Counted from the first letter of the stretch, positions 1 to 10,717 are shown. The stretch: DNA of 64,000 nucleotides from Oscarella lobularis (GCF_947507565.1 NC_089182.1:248001-312000); one strand, 5' to 3'. Translations and numbers: made by a program. Notes: generated from the letters alone by a model not told the origin.

Positions 1-872
1 TTTCTGCTTTTCAAGTGGCTATTCTCTTGATTGTTCTCTGCTGCGTTGTCGCGGTGTTGACCATTCTGCTTCTAGTGAGTCACCTTCGTCGCTCCCATCG
101 TTATTTCTCTTCTCGCCCACTTCGCCGTTTTTTCTCTCCCGTACGTGGCGCTGTATGCCGATTACCACTTTCCCAAGTCAAAGTCGCGGCTCCATCGATT
201 GAAAACTGGCCAAAGCCTCATTATATACCAGAAAAAGAAAAGGCAAATGCAATACCAGAGGAAGAGGAGGAAGAGGAAGAAGATGAGGAGGAGGAAATTA
301 ATCTCCTTGGTAACAGGCATCGATTTGGCATCGAGATTGAGCCAACTTCCGCGGGAGAACTTCTTCTTTCTCTCTGCTATAATCCTCACTCAAACAAAAT
401 ATGCGTAATAATTATGAAAATGAGAAATCTTGCGAGGAGCCGGAGCCGCGGCGTTGCCAGATATCCTGGTGAATACCTCCTTACGATTATTCTAAAAGAA
501 ATAGCGTCTATCTTAGATCCGTATACCGAGGTCTGTCTCATGAGAGAGAACAAACAACTCTACAGAAAAAAAACGACTATAAAGAGAAACACGTCATGCC
601 CTATTTTCAACGAGTCGTTCTTTATCAACCTAACGTCTTTCCACTGTAGCATTATGACTGATGGCTTGCACCTACTTCTTAGGATAATGGATCACAATCT
701 CATGTGCGAAAGTCGCCTCATTGGTCATCTACTTCTGGGTCCACGGTGCTCAGACGCAAAACGCTTTCACTGGCAAGATATGTTGGATACACCTCGAAAA
801 CCTGTAGCAAAATGGCATCAAATTGAAAAAATGACGATAGCAAGTGCTGACACAAAGTTTAAAAATTATTGA
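1..872 (+). CDS. Synaptotagmin-like C2-domain membrane protein, 5' incomplete
   Basis: The reading frame is open to the left edge, so the true start probably lies outside the window. A hydrophobic segment (AILLIVLCCVVAVLTILLLV) is followed by a basic stretch, a Glu-rich linker (about residues 82-95) and one C2B-type domain. Diagnostic pieces are GELLLSLCYNP at the domain start, KKTTIKRNTSCPIFNESF, and the C-terminal HWQDMLDTPRKPVAKWH, which matches the C2B end of synaptotagmins. Family members are membrane-anchored phospholipid/SNARE-binding trafficking proteins. Nucleotides 469-516 look like a 48-nt stop-free intron (gtgaat...cttag); removing it restores the usual DPYTEV strand. The loop MDHNLMCESR keeps only some of the Asp residues normally used to bind Ca2+, so calcium binding is doubtful. 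A C2A domain is not seen here and could lie upstream or be absent. Stop at 870-872. Confidence 0.7.
   Translation, partial: SAFQVAILLIVLCCVVAVLTILLLVSHLRRSHRYFSSRPLRRFFSPVRGAVCRLPLSQVKVAAPSIENWPKPHYIPEKEKANAIPEEEEEEEEDEEEEINLLGNRHRFGIEIEPTSAGELLLSLCYNPHSNKICVIIMKMRNLARSRSRGVARYPGEYLLTIILKEIASILDPYTEVCLMRENKQLYRKKTTIKRNTSCPIFNESFFINLTSFHCSIMTDGLHLLLRIMDHNLMCESRLIGHLLLGPRCSDAKRFHWQDMLDTPRKPVAKWHQIEKMTIASADTKFKNY
469..516 (+). other. Probable 48-nt in-frame intron in the C2 gene
   Basis: The segment starts with gtgaat and ends with tcttag. It is a multiple of three and contains no stop, so it hides inside an open frame. Its removal joins ...RYP to DPYTEV, the usual start of the C2B third strand, whereas translating it adds about 16 residues not expected in the fold. 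Confidence 0.55.
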
Positions 873-907
873 AATTCACACTGTACACATCGCTACATGG
901 GTCGCTG

Positions 908-918
908 TTTTCCCGCGC
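908..918 (+). promoter_or_regulatory. E2F-like site upstream of MCM8
   Basis: TTTTCCCGCGC lies about 40 nt before the MCM8 start codon and matches the E2F consensus TTTSSCGC. MCM genes are classic E2F targets, so the position is meaningful, but no binding is shown. Confidence 0.45.
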
Positions 919-959
919 AATTTTAACTTAGGTCTCCTTACGTTGCACGTAAGAGAGAA

Positions 960-3900
960 ATGTCGTCTCGAGGCCGCTTCTTCGCCTGGCGAAGGGGCTA
1001 CGGGCGAGGAAGGGGACACAAGCGTGTGTCGTCAAGCCCGCGCGAGGACACGGCAGCGACGTCGACCCCGAAAAGGCGTCCCATGCGACAAACGACGATG
1101 TTCGAATGCCCATTTCGCGCGTGGAGCCTTTATTTCCCCGAGACAAGTAGCCGAACGGGGCGAAACAGAAACGAACGGGATTCGTCCGTCTTTTCTTCTA
1201 GGTTACACGCCGGGAGAAGACGAAGATCTGCTTACGCGCGCTCTCGAGACTCATTTTGTTCGGCGGCTCAACGACATCGATAAAGTAACTCGAATCGTCG
1301 TCAAGTCGAATAAATAAATAAATGCAAGCATTTGAAAAGAATGACATCGAGAAGAAGAGCGCTTTGCCCATTGATTATTACTCTCTTTGCTGTGATGAAG
1401 GTCATCGCGTCAAAAAAATCAACATAGGCGCCTAATTGATTTTTCTTAGATTTGTTATCTGCCGTTCCTGATCTTATGACCCTGTTTAAAGATAATTGTG
1501 AAATGGTGCTTAATTCTATGGGACTAGCCGTTCACAATGTAGGCTCTAGTTATTTTTTTGACTAGCATTGGTTCTACTGAGTCTAGATCGTTACATCTGA
1601 AAATTACAGCAAAAACCAGAGAAAAATTCATATACGGCTATTCAACTACGAGCCACTGATTCAACTAAAGAATTTGAAATCACATTTTCATGGTATACCA
1701 AAGGGATTATCCATGGAAGCGATATGAGCGGTATGGCCTATAGGAAAACTTGTTACTGTGAGAGGAACGGCGGCTCGAGTCAGCAACATTAAACCGTTGG
1801 TGACAGCGATGGCATTCTCTTGTAATAAATGTTCCACGGAACAGGTAACGCCACTAAAAATTTCTTGTCATAAATTAGCCATTTTCGTCTCTAAGGTGAT
1901 GACATTGACAGATGGAAAATATTCAGTTCCAAGCAAAGTAAGTTCAAGTTTCTATACTTATTGATCTTGATGATGATTACTATAGTGCCCCGCTTCATGT
2001 CGATCTTCGTCATTTAACCCATTGAGAAACTCAAAGGATACACGGACAATTGATTGGCAGATGATTCGCGTGCAGGAACTAATGAGCGACGATGTGCGAG
2101 AAGCGGGACGAATACCACGAACAGTCGACTGCAAGCTGACCGCCGATCTAGGTAGCACACAATTCAGCAGACAAAAAATTTCTAATAATAATAATAATAA
2201 TGGATCAGTTGACTGCTGTGTTCCGGGCGATACCGTCTCGGTGACGGCAATCGTCAAAGCGGCACCGTCCAACGAAGGTACACTAATTTGAAAAATTCTC
2301 TTTATTTTTTTTGGGGTCGGTCAGGCGGTGGCAGATTGGGCAAGACTAAGTGCATGTACACTATGTATCTCCACGCCGTGTCTGTGATGACTGACAAAGG
2401 TCAAGGAGCGGGAAAAGGTCCCCAGATGGAATTCTCGACAGACGTACGTCATATCGTCACACATGTACTAGCAGCCTTCTAGTAATTTTTTTGACCAAGG
2501 ACATGGACGCTATAGACGAAATTCGCTCATACAAGAACGTTTTCAAGACTCTCGTCAGGTGGAATAATAATAATCAACATTAGAAGTATTGCCTTGACTC
2601 TTAATTAAATAGATCGTTTTGTCCGGCTATTTATGGGCACGAGGTTAGAGAGATTCGACCTCGTAGTTTGAAAAAGGAGACAGAACTTCATCATAGCTCG
2701 TTAAAGCTGGGCTAGTGCTCGGTTTATTTGGCGGGGTGTCCAAATATAGCGGCGAGAAGGTGCGTCTTATTCGACGTTTAGAGAAATGACGTAGCAAGGA
2801 TCATTTAGAATCGAATACCGATAAGAGGGAATCCTCACGTTCTTGTTGTTGGAGATCCGGGCATGGGAAAGAGTCAGGTGTGCCAGGCTTGTAGCTCTCT
2901 TCTTCGTTAATTAATTAATTAATTAATTAATTAATTAACATTTTTGGATAGATGCTTCAGGCGGCGGCCAATCTAGCTCCAAGGGGCGTGTACGTTTGTG
3001 GAAATACGACAACCGCTTCAGGACTCACAGTAAGATTAATTGAAATAATTTTTTTGAGAGTAATTTCTATGAGGATAGGTTACGTTGTCGAAGGAGGGAG
3101 CTACGGGTGGTGACTATGCTCTTGAAGCTGGCGCTCTTGTCTTAGGAGATCAAGGTGCCCTCGCAGAGTCTCGTAATGATCTCCCACACAAATGATTTAC
3201 AGGTTGTTGCTGTATTGATGAATTTGACAAAATGGGTCATCAGCATCAAGCCCTACTAGAGGCAATGGTATTACTAAATCATTGAAAAATGACGCGCATT
3301 AGTTGACCCCATTCCCCCCTAAGGAACAGCAGAGCATTAGCATAGCAAAGGCGGGTATAGTGTGCAGGTTTGAAGGGAATTTCATGTAGACTGAATTTTT
3401 CTCTATGGTGTTTTAGTCTTCCTGCTCGAACGTCGATCCTAGCCGCAGCAAATCCCGCTGGTGGGCACTATAACAAAGGCAGAACGGTAGCCGAAAATTT
3501 AAAGTAAGGAAAGGAACGCATCACATTTTGAAAGTAGATAGGGCAAGTGTCTTTTTTTTATTTTTAAGAATGGGAAGCGCTTTGTTGTCTCGCTTTGATC
3601 TGGTAGGTCATTGAAAATTGAAAAAAACGTTTTTCAATTTTATATAGGTATTTATTCTTGTGGATAATCCCAACGAGGTACTACAAATACAATGTAATAG
3701 AAATGTGTTGATTTTGCTGTGTTCTAATTAAGGAAATGGATGCAATGCTATCAAAGCACGTGATGGCAGTTCATGGTGGCAGGAATGGGTTTGCAATTAA
3801 ATACTAATAAAAGACAGTTTATAATGAAGATTTTTAGATCTCACGCGTTATCATCTGCTGCATCTTTCCTACCAGTTAACTTAGTCTTTCAGCTGCTTCA

Positions 3901-4924
3901 ATTACTAGTATTTGTTACTTAGACTCAAGACGAAGATGAGTCTCGACGCATTTGGGAGGAGCAGAAGCCTCTTTCGGAAAGACTAAAGGTTCTCGCCTTT
4001 ACATTAGAAGCTACTGGTTTGCATTAGTCGACTTTGCAGCTGGCTCCAGGCGAAGAATTGCCACTCGTTTCTCCTCAACTTTTACGAAAGGTATTAGAAT
4101 TAATTTTCGATTTGTGCCACTCGAAAAAATATCTGCCTACTTCCAGTACATTGGTTATGCAAGGCAATGTGTCTATCCAAAACTTTCACCAGAAGCTGCC
4201 CAAGTCTTGCAGGTAGCGGCGATTGCCTATCCAAGTTAAATCTAAACCTGTATACTTAGGATTTCTACTTGAAGTTGCGAAAGGATTATCACTGTGATCA
4301 GAGTACGCCTATCACCACAAGACAATTGGAATCGCTCATACGACTAGCTGAGGTACGTTCTACTATCCACTAAAACCCTAAAGAATCTTTTCCGGCGTCT
4401 AGGCAAGAGCTCGCGTTGATTTGCGTGAGGTAGCCAACGAGCACGACGCTGAGGATGTTGTAGAGCTAATGAAATATAGGTTCGAATTTCCCTATGCACT
4501 TGCACGTACAATATCGTCTCTTGACTAGTATGATGGACACCTATAGCGACGCTTTGGGAATTGTAGACTTCCAAAGGTCCCAGCACGGATCGGGCATGAG
4601 CAAACGTGGCCAAGTCCGTTCCGCTTTATTTTTGAATTGTTTGGTGAAATCGCCATTATTATTAGGCAAAGCGTTTTATCGCCGAGCTAGAGAAAATAGC
4701 TGCGAATACCTTCAAATCGTTGTTCTCCATTGCTCAGATGCGCCAGATAGCCAAGGCAAGTATCTCTCTATAGAATGCGCGTGGTTGCTATAGCATCTTC
4801 GACGCAGGATATAGGCATCAAGGTCGTCAACTTTGACGGCTTCATCGAGTCATTGAACAACCAGAACTTCCTCCTACAGAAAGGTCCGCGTCTCTATCAA
4901 CTTCAGACGTCAAGCGTACTGTAA
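960..4924 (+). CDS. MCM8: DNA helicase MCM8
   Basis: MCM8 forms a helicase with MCM9 that acts in homologous recombination, interstrand crosslink repair and meiosis. The start [19 protein letters not shown] resembles the Arg/Gly-rich MCM8 N-terminus. Many short exons follow: GWxLYF-like [20 protein letters not shown] (~1770), the zinc-binding pair in [29 protein letters not shown] (~2060), Walker [10 protein letters not shown] (~2855), Walker [15 protein letters not shown] (~3205), the sensor region [16 protein letters not shown] (~3435), the arginine-finger segment [11 protein letters not shown] (~3571), [14 protein letters not shown] (~4147), and the C-terminal winged-helix end [17 protein letters not shown]. 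All ATPase motifs are intact. Introns are mostly 50-70 nt. The gene is tail-to-tail with the next minus-strand GTPase, 95 bp apart. Identity is firm; exon edges are by eye. Confidence 0.93.
2907..2938 (+). repeat. (TTAA)n tetranucleotide repeat in an MCM8 intron
   Basis: An uninterrupted TTAATTAA run fills most of a short intron between the Walker A exon and the [14 protein letters not shown] exon. The same unit recurs in other introns of the window, for example near 6680, 17268, 37870 and 58262. Confidence 0.85.
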
Positions 4925-5019
4925 ACGCGCACACGTACGTTGGGATCAGAGAGAGAAAGACTACATGCAAAATTATGTCTACAAGCCCTCCTGACTTTAT
5001 CCCTCTCTTAAATTCAGAG

Positions 5020-5805
5020 TCACGAGCAGCAAGATTCCTTTGCGTTTCTCTTTTCAATGTCTCTCAACGTCAAGGCACTGCTCGGCTGACTTGGCTGATT
5101 GGATTCTTTCAGAGAGCGTATAATTGTCTCCTTCAAATCCTCCAATCCCTTGTCGGTTTTTGCAGAAACGAGCACGTGACTGTCGTAGATCTCGGCAGCG
5201 TCCATGAACCCTTTGACGCGTTCAGCATTCACCCGCCTGTCAGACTGCGACGCGTCGTCGTCGTCGTCGTCCTCTTCACAAATATCGACTTTATTGCCGC
5301 ACAGCAAATAGACAGCATTCGTTAGCGAATAACGTTTCGCGTCTTCAAGCCACGGCTCTTTTGGATGCAACTGGTCTAGGCTGTCCTCGTCGGTGACGTC
5401 ATAAACGCATAGAACGAGATGGGCGTTACGGTAGTGATGTGTTGTCAGCGTTCGCTGATAGCGTTCATTTCCAGTCGTATCCCACAAATCGACCTTAATT
5501 AATTATTATTATTAATTAATTAATTGAGGACGAGATCATGTATTGGTATTTAGGAAATACCTAATTATCCCAATTTCTAGTTTAGGCCTAGGTGATGCGA
5601 GTACTAACTACCTAACGCGATTCTTTTTTACTTTTATTGTCCCAGATGGTGAGCTCAGTTCGACGAAACACTGATTGAGTCCGTCGTTGGGCGTAGTGCG
5701 CGATGGTCGATTGACGTACGGCTTGTTTTGCAATCGACGATACAAACTCGTCTTGCCGACCTCGATTTTGCCGAGAAAGCATACTTTGTACGTCGGGATC
5801 GACAT
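5020..5805 (-). CDS. Divergent Rab-like small GTPase
   Basis: Two exons. Exon 1 starts MSIPTYKVCFLGKIEVGKTS, with P-loop GKIEVGKT. It is joined at about 5632/5493 so that GTIK meets VDLWDTTGNERYQ, the switch II region. The other G motifs are present: GNKVD (NKxD) and SAK. The C-terminus ESCCS has a double cysteine typical of prenylated Rabs. Unusual residues, in H-Ras numbering, are Ile12 and Glu13 in the P-loop, Thr59, and Asn61 in place of the catalytic Gln. There is an Asp-rich insertion after the NKVD motif. These changes predict weak intrinsic GTP hydrolysis. A longer upstream in-frame Met exists at 5946, but the chosen start gives a normal Rab N-terminus. Subfamily could not be assigned. 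It is head-to-head with the PHF20-like gene. Confidence 0.82.
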
Positions 5806-5945
5806 GGACAAAGAGAACGTATACGGGAACTGCACACAGGTTTTGCAAACGTGGGCGTGTCGAGTAGTTGTTCGCGAAACTATTTTAGATCCTTTGCGAA
5901 GGTTTAGAACGGCGTTCTTTTCCCGGTTTGCCGTTGCGAATGACA
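5806..5945. promoter_or_regulatory. Bidirectional promoter region, GTPase / PHF20-like
   Basis: About 140 bp separates the start codon of the minus-strand GTPase from the proposed first codon of the plus-strand PHF20-like gene, so both genes probably share this promoter. The spacing is similar to the BORCS5 / FN3-protein pair further right. Confidence 0.4.
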
Positions 5946-8900
5946 ATGGTATCGCGTCAGGTACGTACAGATCTGCGTTTGAGTTCGCGAGCGCCCTGTA
6001 CCCGAATCAGTTCGAGTCTTTGAGTCTTTCCCTCGCGAGAGAAGCGACTCCGTCGCATCCAGAATCGTAACCGCTTGCGATTCGCATTGCAATCGCAAGC
6101 GGTTCCCCGAACGCTTTCGAAATTCACCTAGCGCGCACACTCGTCGAACCGAAACTCCTATTTACACGCTGCTCGCGCTGCTACAGTACGTTGCTCTGTA
6201 TAAAAGATAAAATAAACGAGTGAATAACTCCTCGCTCGTACTTTCTAACGCGCGTTGTCACGTCGGAGCCGTTTCGATCTCGCGAAACGTTTCCTTCTCC
6301 CCCGCGAACTCGTGCCTCCCTTTCGTCGCAGCCGTTGCCGTCGCGTCCGCGAAGGCAATCGACGGAGGAAATCAAACTGGAGGTCGGCGAGAAAATCGAA
6401 GCTCAGGATTCGTTTCAGAATTGGTAAAAGAGCGATACGAAAAATCGGCGACGATTTCCCACGCCCCCGCGCGTGCATCGCTTCCTTTCTCTTGATTTCA
6501 GGTATCCAGCTCGCATCGTCGAAGTGGACGAAAAAGACAAGGAAGTATTGATTCATTTCGAGGGTTGGAATCAACGTCACGACGAGTGGCTCCCCTACAG
6601 CAGTAATCGTTTGAGGGGCACCAGTATCGAAATCGAACGGCGGAGGCAGGGCAGAAAGAAGGTGTAATCTCCCCAAATTTAATTAATTAATTAATTAATT
6701 AATTATATTTTAAGAATTTTGAGAGTGGGGCACAAGTCGAGGTGAAGTATAAGAACTATGGGTATTATCCGGCGATAGTAATTGAAAAGAAGGAACATGG
6801 TACATATGTGGGACTAAAATATCATTCAACTATATTTTATTTATAGATTCGTATCACATTCGTTATGAGGACAACGTGGAAGTGACTGTCTCCAGTAGCT
6901 GCGTTCGCGAACGAAAGGTATAGCACGCCTTTTTCCTATATTTATTCATTGACTTTATTCTTCTCTATATATACAGATCTCTTCTCAATCGTATCAAAGA
7001 ACCGAGAAAGAACGCCAAGAAAAACTGGCGGAAGAACGTCGACGTCGAGCGCTCAAACGCAACTCAAGCGGCGACGCAAAAACAACCGGATCGCCGCCGC
7101 CGCCGTCCGCTCGTCGCCGACGTCATTCAGGACCAACCCCCATCGTCGATTCCGATTCAGACTACAGTGAAGAGGAGGACGATGAGGAGGACGATGAGGA
7201 GGACGACGACGACGACGATGAAGCAAGCGTTTTTAATGCTGAATCGCCGCCGCATTCGCCTTCGCCACAAAAGACGAAGATGGCCTTGCCGTCGTCTAAC
7301 TCCGAGGAAAATCGAGATCGCGTGGAGACAGAAAACAAGAGTCTTAGTGACGGCGGCGGCGGCGGCGGGGGCGGGGGCGGGGGCGGCGGCGGCGGCTCTC
7401 AATCCTCCGTGCCGTCTGTTGTACCCATGATGAATGATGATAGTGTCAATGCAAAGGCGGCCGCTTCCAAGAGCGTGTCGCCGTCGTCTTTGCCGCCTTT
7501 GCCGCCGCCGCCAAGGCCAGTCGGTCGTCCGCCGAAGCGTTCTGGTGCCGCGTCGTATGGAAAAGCGAAGAAGACGAATCGAGTGGAGACGCGTCGGAAG
7601 ACGTCTAAACCTTCAGTATACACATTGGCTATATATAATAATGATGAAAGTGTTTAAATATTCGTTTTTTAGGGTATCGGTTTTTTTTATAAGTGGAAGG
7701 TTTGTGTCTTCCTGTTCTGTTTCTAGGCGCTTCTCGCGAGTTCGTTGTCATGGAAGATCACAACTTATTCAAGTGCTATCATTCAGGATGCGATAAGTCG
7801 TTTCGGAAGTCAGGCAGGTTGGACGCTCACGTCAAGTATTATCATCACGAAATGGACGCTCCACGAAAAAAGCACAAGAGTAAGGCAACAGAGGTTTAAT
7901 TTCTTTAAGACAATTTTCTATTAAAACTGTAGTGATGATGGCAAAGCAACGTCAAATGGCGGCGGCTGCGGCGGCTGCAGCGGCGGCGGCTGCAACAGCG
8001 GCAACTCAACCAGAAGTGGGAACGATTGATGCCGTCGATGGATCATCAAATAGCCAATCTGCTCCAGCCACGACGGGCGCAAGCAAAGAGAACGCTCCGG
8101 CGTTTAAAGGACGAAAGATAGGGAGTCCCAAAGTGCCGCGAACTACTGAAGACTTGAAGCCAAGTAGAAAAAGGAAAACGTTTTTTACTAGATGAATTAT
8201 GTTATTTGTTTAGGCCACATAGTTGCGTGGAAGAAACTTCGGGTAAGTGGGGCTACAGTACTTTGGTGGTGGTTTGGATCTTTTTTTTTGGTCGCGGTTA
8301 TTTAGCTTGCCTATAAGTGGCACGAATTTGGAATGTTGCCGAAAGCTTCGCCTGATGCTGTCATCCCCCCCGCCGGCGTTGACGTAGAGGCTGCCAAGGC
8401 AGCGATAACGGCGTGCAGACACGCTATACTGGCCGATCTACTAGCCGTAGAACGAATGATGCGCAGTCTTGATTCAAGAGTCGATGTGGCAGAGTACGGC
8501 GGCACGCGATATCACGTAAACAAGCCAAGTTGGTTGTTTTTTTAGAAATCCGAACGAGGAACGTCTGAAAGCGTGGATGCCGCAGAAGAAACTGCGTCGC
8601 CAATCAGGTTCAAAATCCAAATTGACGACGACGACGACTGTAGAAGAAGTAGAAGTATGCGAAGACGAAAAAGAACGAATTCAGACGAATAGCGAAACGG
8701 AAGATCCCAAGACGCTATCTGTCGTTCCTTACGAATTGTCAGACGAAGACAACGAAGCGAAACGCGATTCAGTCGGCTGTAAATCTCCGTCTTCGTCATC
8801 GACTTCATCTGGAACTTTATATGACGACGGTTCGACCATAGATGATGAAGAAGTCGACGATGACGACAGCATTTCTGCCACTGGAGTTATTTTTTCCGCT

Positions 8901-9091
8901 CAAATGCGCTTATTCAACGAAGTGGACAAAGTGCAGGATCAACTTGAAGCTCGAATGGATTTCTTAGAAGAGCAGCTCAAAAGTAGGTTCTAGAGTGTCT
9001 TCCCTTCATCTATTTTGAAGTTTTGGTAGTTCTAGAAGACGATGAAAGTGTTCTGATTGCGTCGGCCAGTGCCATTCCGGACAGTCAATGA
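5946..9091 (+). CDS. PHF20/PHF20L1-like tandem Tudor, AT-hook and C2H2 zinc-finger chromatin protein
   Basis: Exon with [16 protein letters not shown] joins [19 protein letters not shown] and [18 protein letters not shown], a close match to the first Tudor/MBT-like domain of PHF20. The second Tudor is [22 protein letters not shown]20 family proteins belong to the MOF/NSL acetyltransferase complex and read methylated lysine. Next come an acidic stretch (~7170-7220), a poly-Gly tract, an AT-hook-like VGRPPKRSG (~7525), one C2H2 finger ([25 protein letters not shown], split here by family spacing, ~7770-7835), a poly-Ala run (~7960) and a C-terminal coiled segment ([20 protein letters not shown]). 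No PHD finger was found. The start is inferred: ATGGTATCGCGTCAG at 5946-5960 followed by gtacgt, splicing to 6332 in frame. No ATG exists in the frame of the Tudor exon itself. A TATA-like box near 6198 would then be intronic. Confidence 0.75.
7350..7397 (+). repeat. GGC/GGGGGC repeat encoding poly-Gly
   Basis: A run of GGC units with three blocks of five G residues encodes about 15 consecutive glycines in the PHF20-like protein. The G blocks could form a G-quadruplex on the coding strand or in the mRNA. Confidence 0.8.
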
Positions 9092-9145
9092 GTTAGAGAA
9101 GATTTGCCTACATATGTATTTTGAGGAAATATATATAGACCTCAT

Positions 9146-9151
9146 CACGTG
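9146..9151. promoter_or_regulatory. CACGTG E-box upstream of GLRX5
   Basis: The palindrome sits in ATCACGTGAGT about 110 nt before the GLRX5 start and within about 60 nt of the PHF20-like stop codon. bHLH factors bind this core; function is not shown. Confidence 0.35.
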
Positions 9152-9183
9152 AGTCATTCACTCTCGCGACCCTCCCGTACGCA

Positions 9184-9270
9184 ATGGCGGTGCGTTTCTC
9201 GTTTCTAACTCGCGTAGCGGCTAAACCTAGTCGGTTTTGTGCTCCAGCTAGCACGCACAATGTACCGTAG
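9184..9270 (+). other. Upstream ORF overlapping the GLRX5 start
   Basis: An ATG at 9184 opens a 28-codon frame (MAVRFSFLTRVAAKPSRFC...) that ends after the GLRX5 ATG at 9260, in a different frame. It could lower translation of GLRX5 or be unused if transcription starts downstream of it. Confidence 0.4.
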
Positions 9271-9947
9271 CTTGTCTGCGTTGGGAAGACGCTTCGGACT
9301 GAGAGAAACGAGAGCGTTTTGCAGCGACAGCAGCGAGAAATTCACCGACGACTATTTGGACAAGGTAGACCGACATAAATTCACATGCAGACGTGCTTTG
9401 GTGATCGATACGAGCAGCTAGTTAACAAAGACAAAATTGTGGTCTTCATGAAGGGAGTTCCATCTCAGCCAATGGTACTGTAGGTACATCAAGTGTAGAG
9501 GCGTTCAAACGCGTTTTTCTCTAGTGTGGATTTAGCAATGCTGTTGCCCAGATTTTGAGGATGCATGGTAGATGTGTACGTCAATCTTCCTTCTCTTATT
9601 AATTAATTCCCTTCTTCAGGCATTGAAAACTATGGGAGTCATAACATTCTCGAAGATGTGGATCTGAAGGAGAAAATGAAGAAATATTCGTAGGCGGATT
9701 ACGACGTCTCCTAGTTAGATGTAACTTTGCGTCTGCAGTAAATGGCCTACTTTTCCGCAAGTCTACTTCAATGGGGAGCTAGTGGGAGGATGCGACATCA
9801 TGCTCCAAATGCACCAAAACGGCAAATAAAGAATCCATGCCTAATAATCACCTCACACCATATATACCTATTTTAGGTGAACTGGTCGAAGCACTGCAGC
9901 AATTGGGCATACGCTCGGCACTACTCAATGAAAGCAACGATAAATAA
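9260..9947 (+). CDS. GLRX5: Mitochondrial monothiol glutaredoxin 5
   Basis: GLRX5 carries Fe-S clusters in mitochondria. Exon 1 gives an Arg-rich presequence ([20 protein letters not shown]) and ends FTDDYLDK, probably spliced to [18 protein letters not shown]. The active site [11 protein letters not shown] (~9529) has the monothiol CGFS motif. Then follow [39 protein letters not shown] and the last exon [16 protein letters not shown]. Family-conserved residues for glutathione and cluster binding are present (TFP; GGCD). The junction between QNG and ELVEA requires an intron at 9822-9876 that starts with GC instead of GT. Length matches human GLRX5. It is tail-to-tail with BORCS5, 86 bp apart. 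Confidence 0.92.
9822..9876 (+). other. GC-AG intron in GLRX5
   Basis: Exon ...CAAAACG is followed by gcaaataaag and the intron ends ttttag before GTGAACTGG. Using GC as donor restores AAC GGT GAA CTG (N-G-E-L), matching the conserved QNG-[DE]-LVE of the family. No GT donor in the vicinity gives this join. The intron contains an in-frame stop directly after the junction. Confidence 0.8.
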
Positions 9948-10033
9948 ATAATCACAAGCTTTATTCACTAAATCGAATACAAAAAAAAAAAAACCAAGGT
10001 ATTACTGGTAACGACATCCAAATATTGGATTTT

Positions 10034-10687
10034 TTAGTCATCTTCCGACACCAAAGTGAAATGCTCTAGTCGATCGTCTTCCGGTAAGACGTTATTGAGT
10101 CGTCTCATAAGCGGCACGCAGTAGCGCACGCTCGCCTCGGCGCGTTCAACCGATCGTTGAATCAGATCGACGGTGAGCTGAAGTCGTTCGACGAACTGCA
10201 CGATCTGTTGTCGACGCGTTGCCACTTCGTGATGAACGGCGACCGATATCATGTCGACGTCCTTGAGTCGTCGCGCGAGCGCTTTCTGATCGAACGCCAC
10301 CGCGTCGGCGCACTCGCGCACGTGACGTTGATAGCGAAGTCCGAGCAGGAGCCAGTGCTTGGGATCGAGCTTTTCGAACTTTTCCAAGTCGCGCGTTCGC
10401 GCGACGTTCAGAGACGAGCGCACGATTGGAAAAAACGTCGGGATGTCGTCGAGTCGTTGCAGAACGGCGTCGGGACCGAGCCATTTCGTCGGTAAACGAC
10501 GCGGATCTTTTGCGACGACGACTATGTCGCTTTTCTTCTTCGGTGGCGACGACGCTACTGCCGCCTGCGGCAGCGGGCGAACGACGGAGAATGACGTGTA
10601 TTGGTAGGGTGCGTCCGCTTCGTCGTCTACCGCCGCGTCGACGTCGACGTCGGGTAAGTTTTCGGCGCCGCTCTGTCTTGCTCCCAT
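10034..10687 (-). CDS. BORCS5: BORC complex subunit 5 (myrlysin)
   Basis: BORCS5 anchors the BORC complex to lysosomes, where it recruits ARL8 and kinesin to move lysosomes outward. The start MGARQSG fits an N-myristoylation signal (Met-Gly with Ser at position 6), which is how human BORCS5 reaches the membrane; this is why the internal Met was chosen over the one 28 codons upstream. Conserved blocks are SDIVVVAKDP, DDIPTFFPIVR, KLDPKHWLLLGLRYQRHVRECADAVAFDQ (split by family motif LRYQ...AVAFDQ) and VPLMRRLNNVLPEDDRLE. Single exon, about 217 residues, close to the human length. The 129 bp upstream is shared with the divergent FN3 membrane-protein gene. Confidence 0.9.
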   Translation of the reverse strand: MGARQSGAENLPDVDVDAAVDDEADAPYQYTSFSVVRPLPQAAVASSPPKKKSDIVVVAKDPRRLPTKWLGPDAVLQRLDDIPTFFPIVRSSLNVARTRDLEKFEKLDPKHWLLLGLRYQRHVRECADAVAFDQKALARRLKDVDMISVAVHHEVATRRQQIVQFVERLQLTVDLIQRSVERAEASVRYCVPLMRRLNNVLPEDDRLEHFTLVSEDD

Positions 10688-10717
10688 CGATCGTGCGCAC
10701 TCGCTTAGCCGCGTAGT

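Noticed and set aside
9184-9270. ATG at 9184 as the true GLRX5 start
   Set aside because: Its frame stops after 28 codons and no splice was found that joins it in phase to the glutaredoxin exons, although the peptide looks like a mitochondrial presequence.
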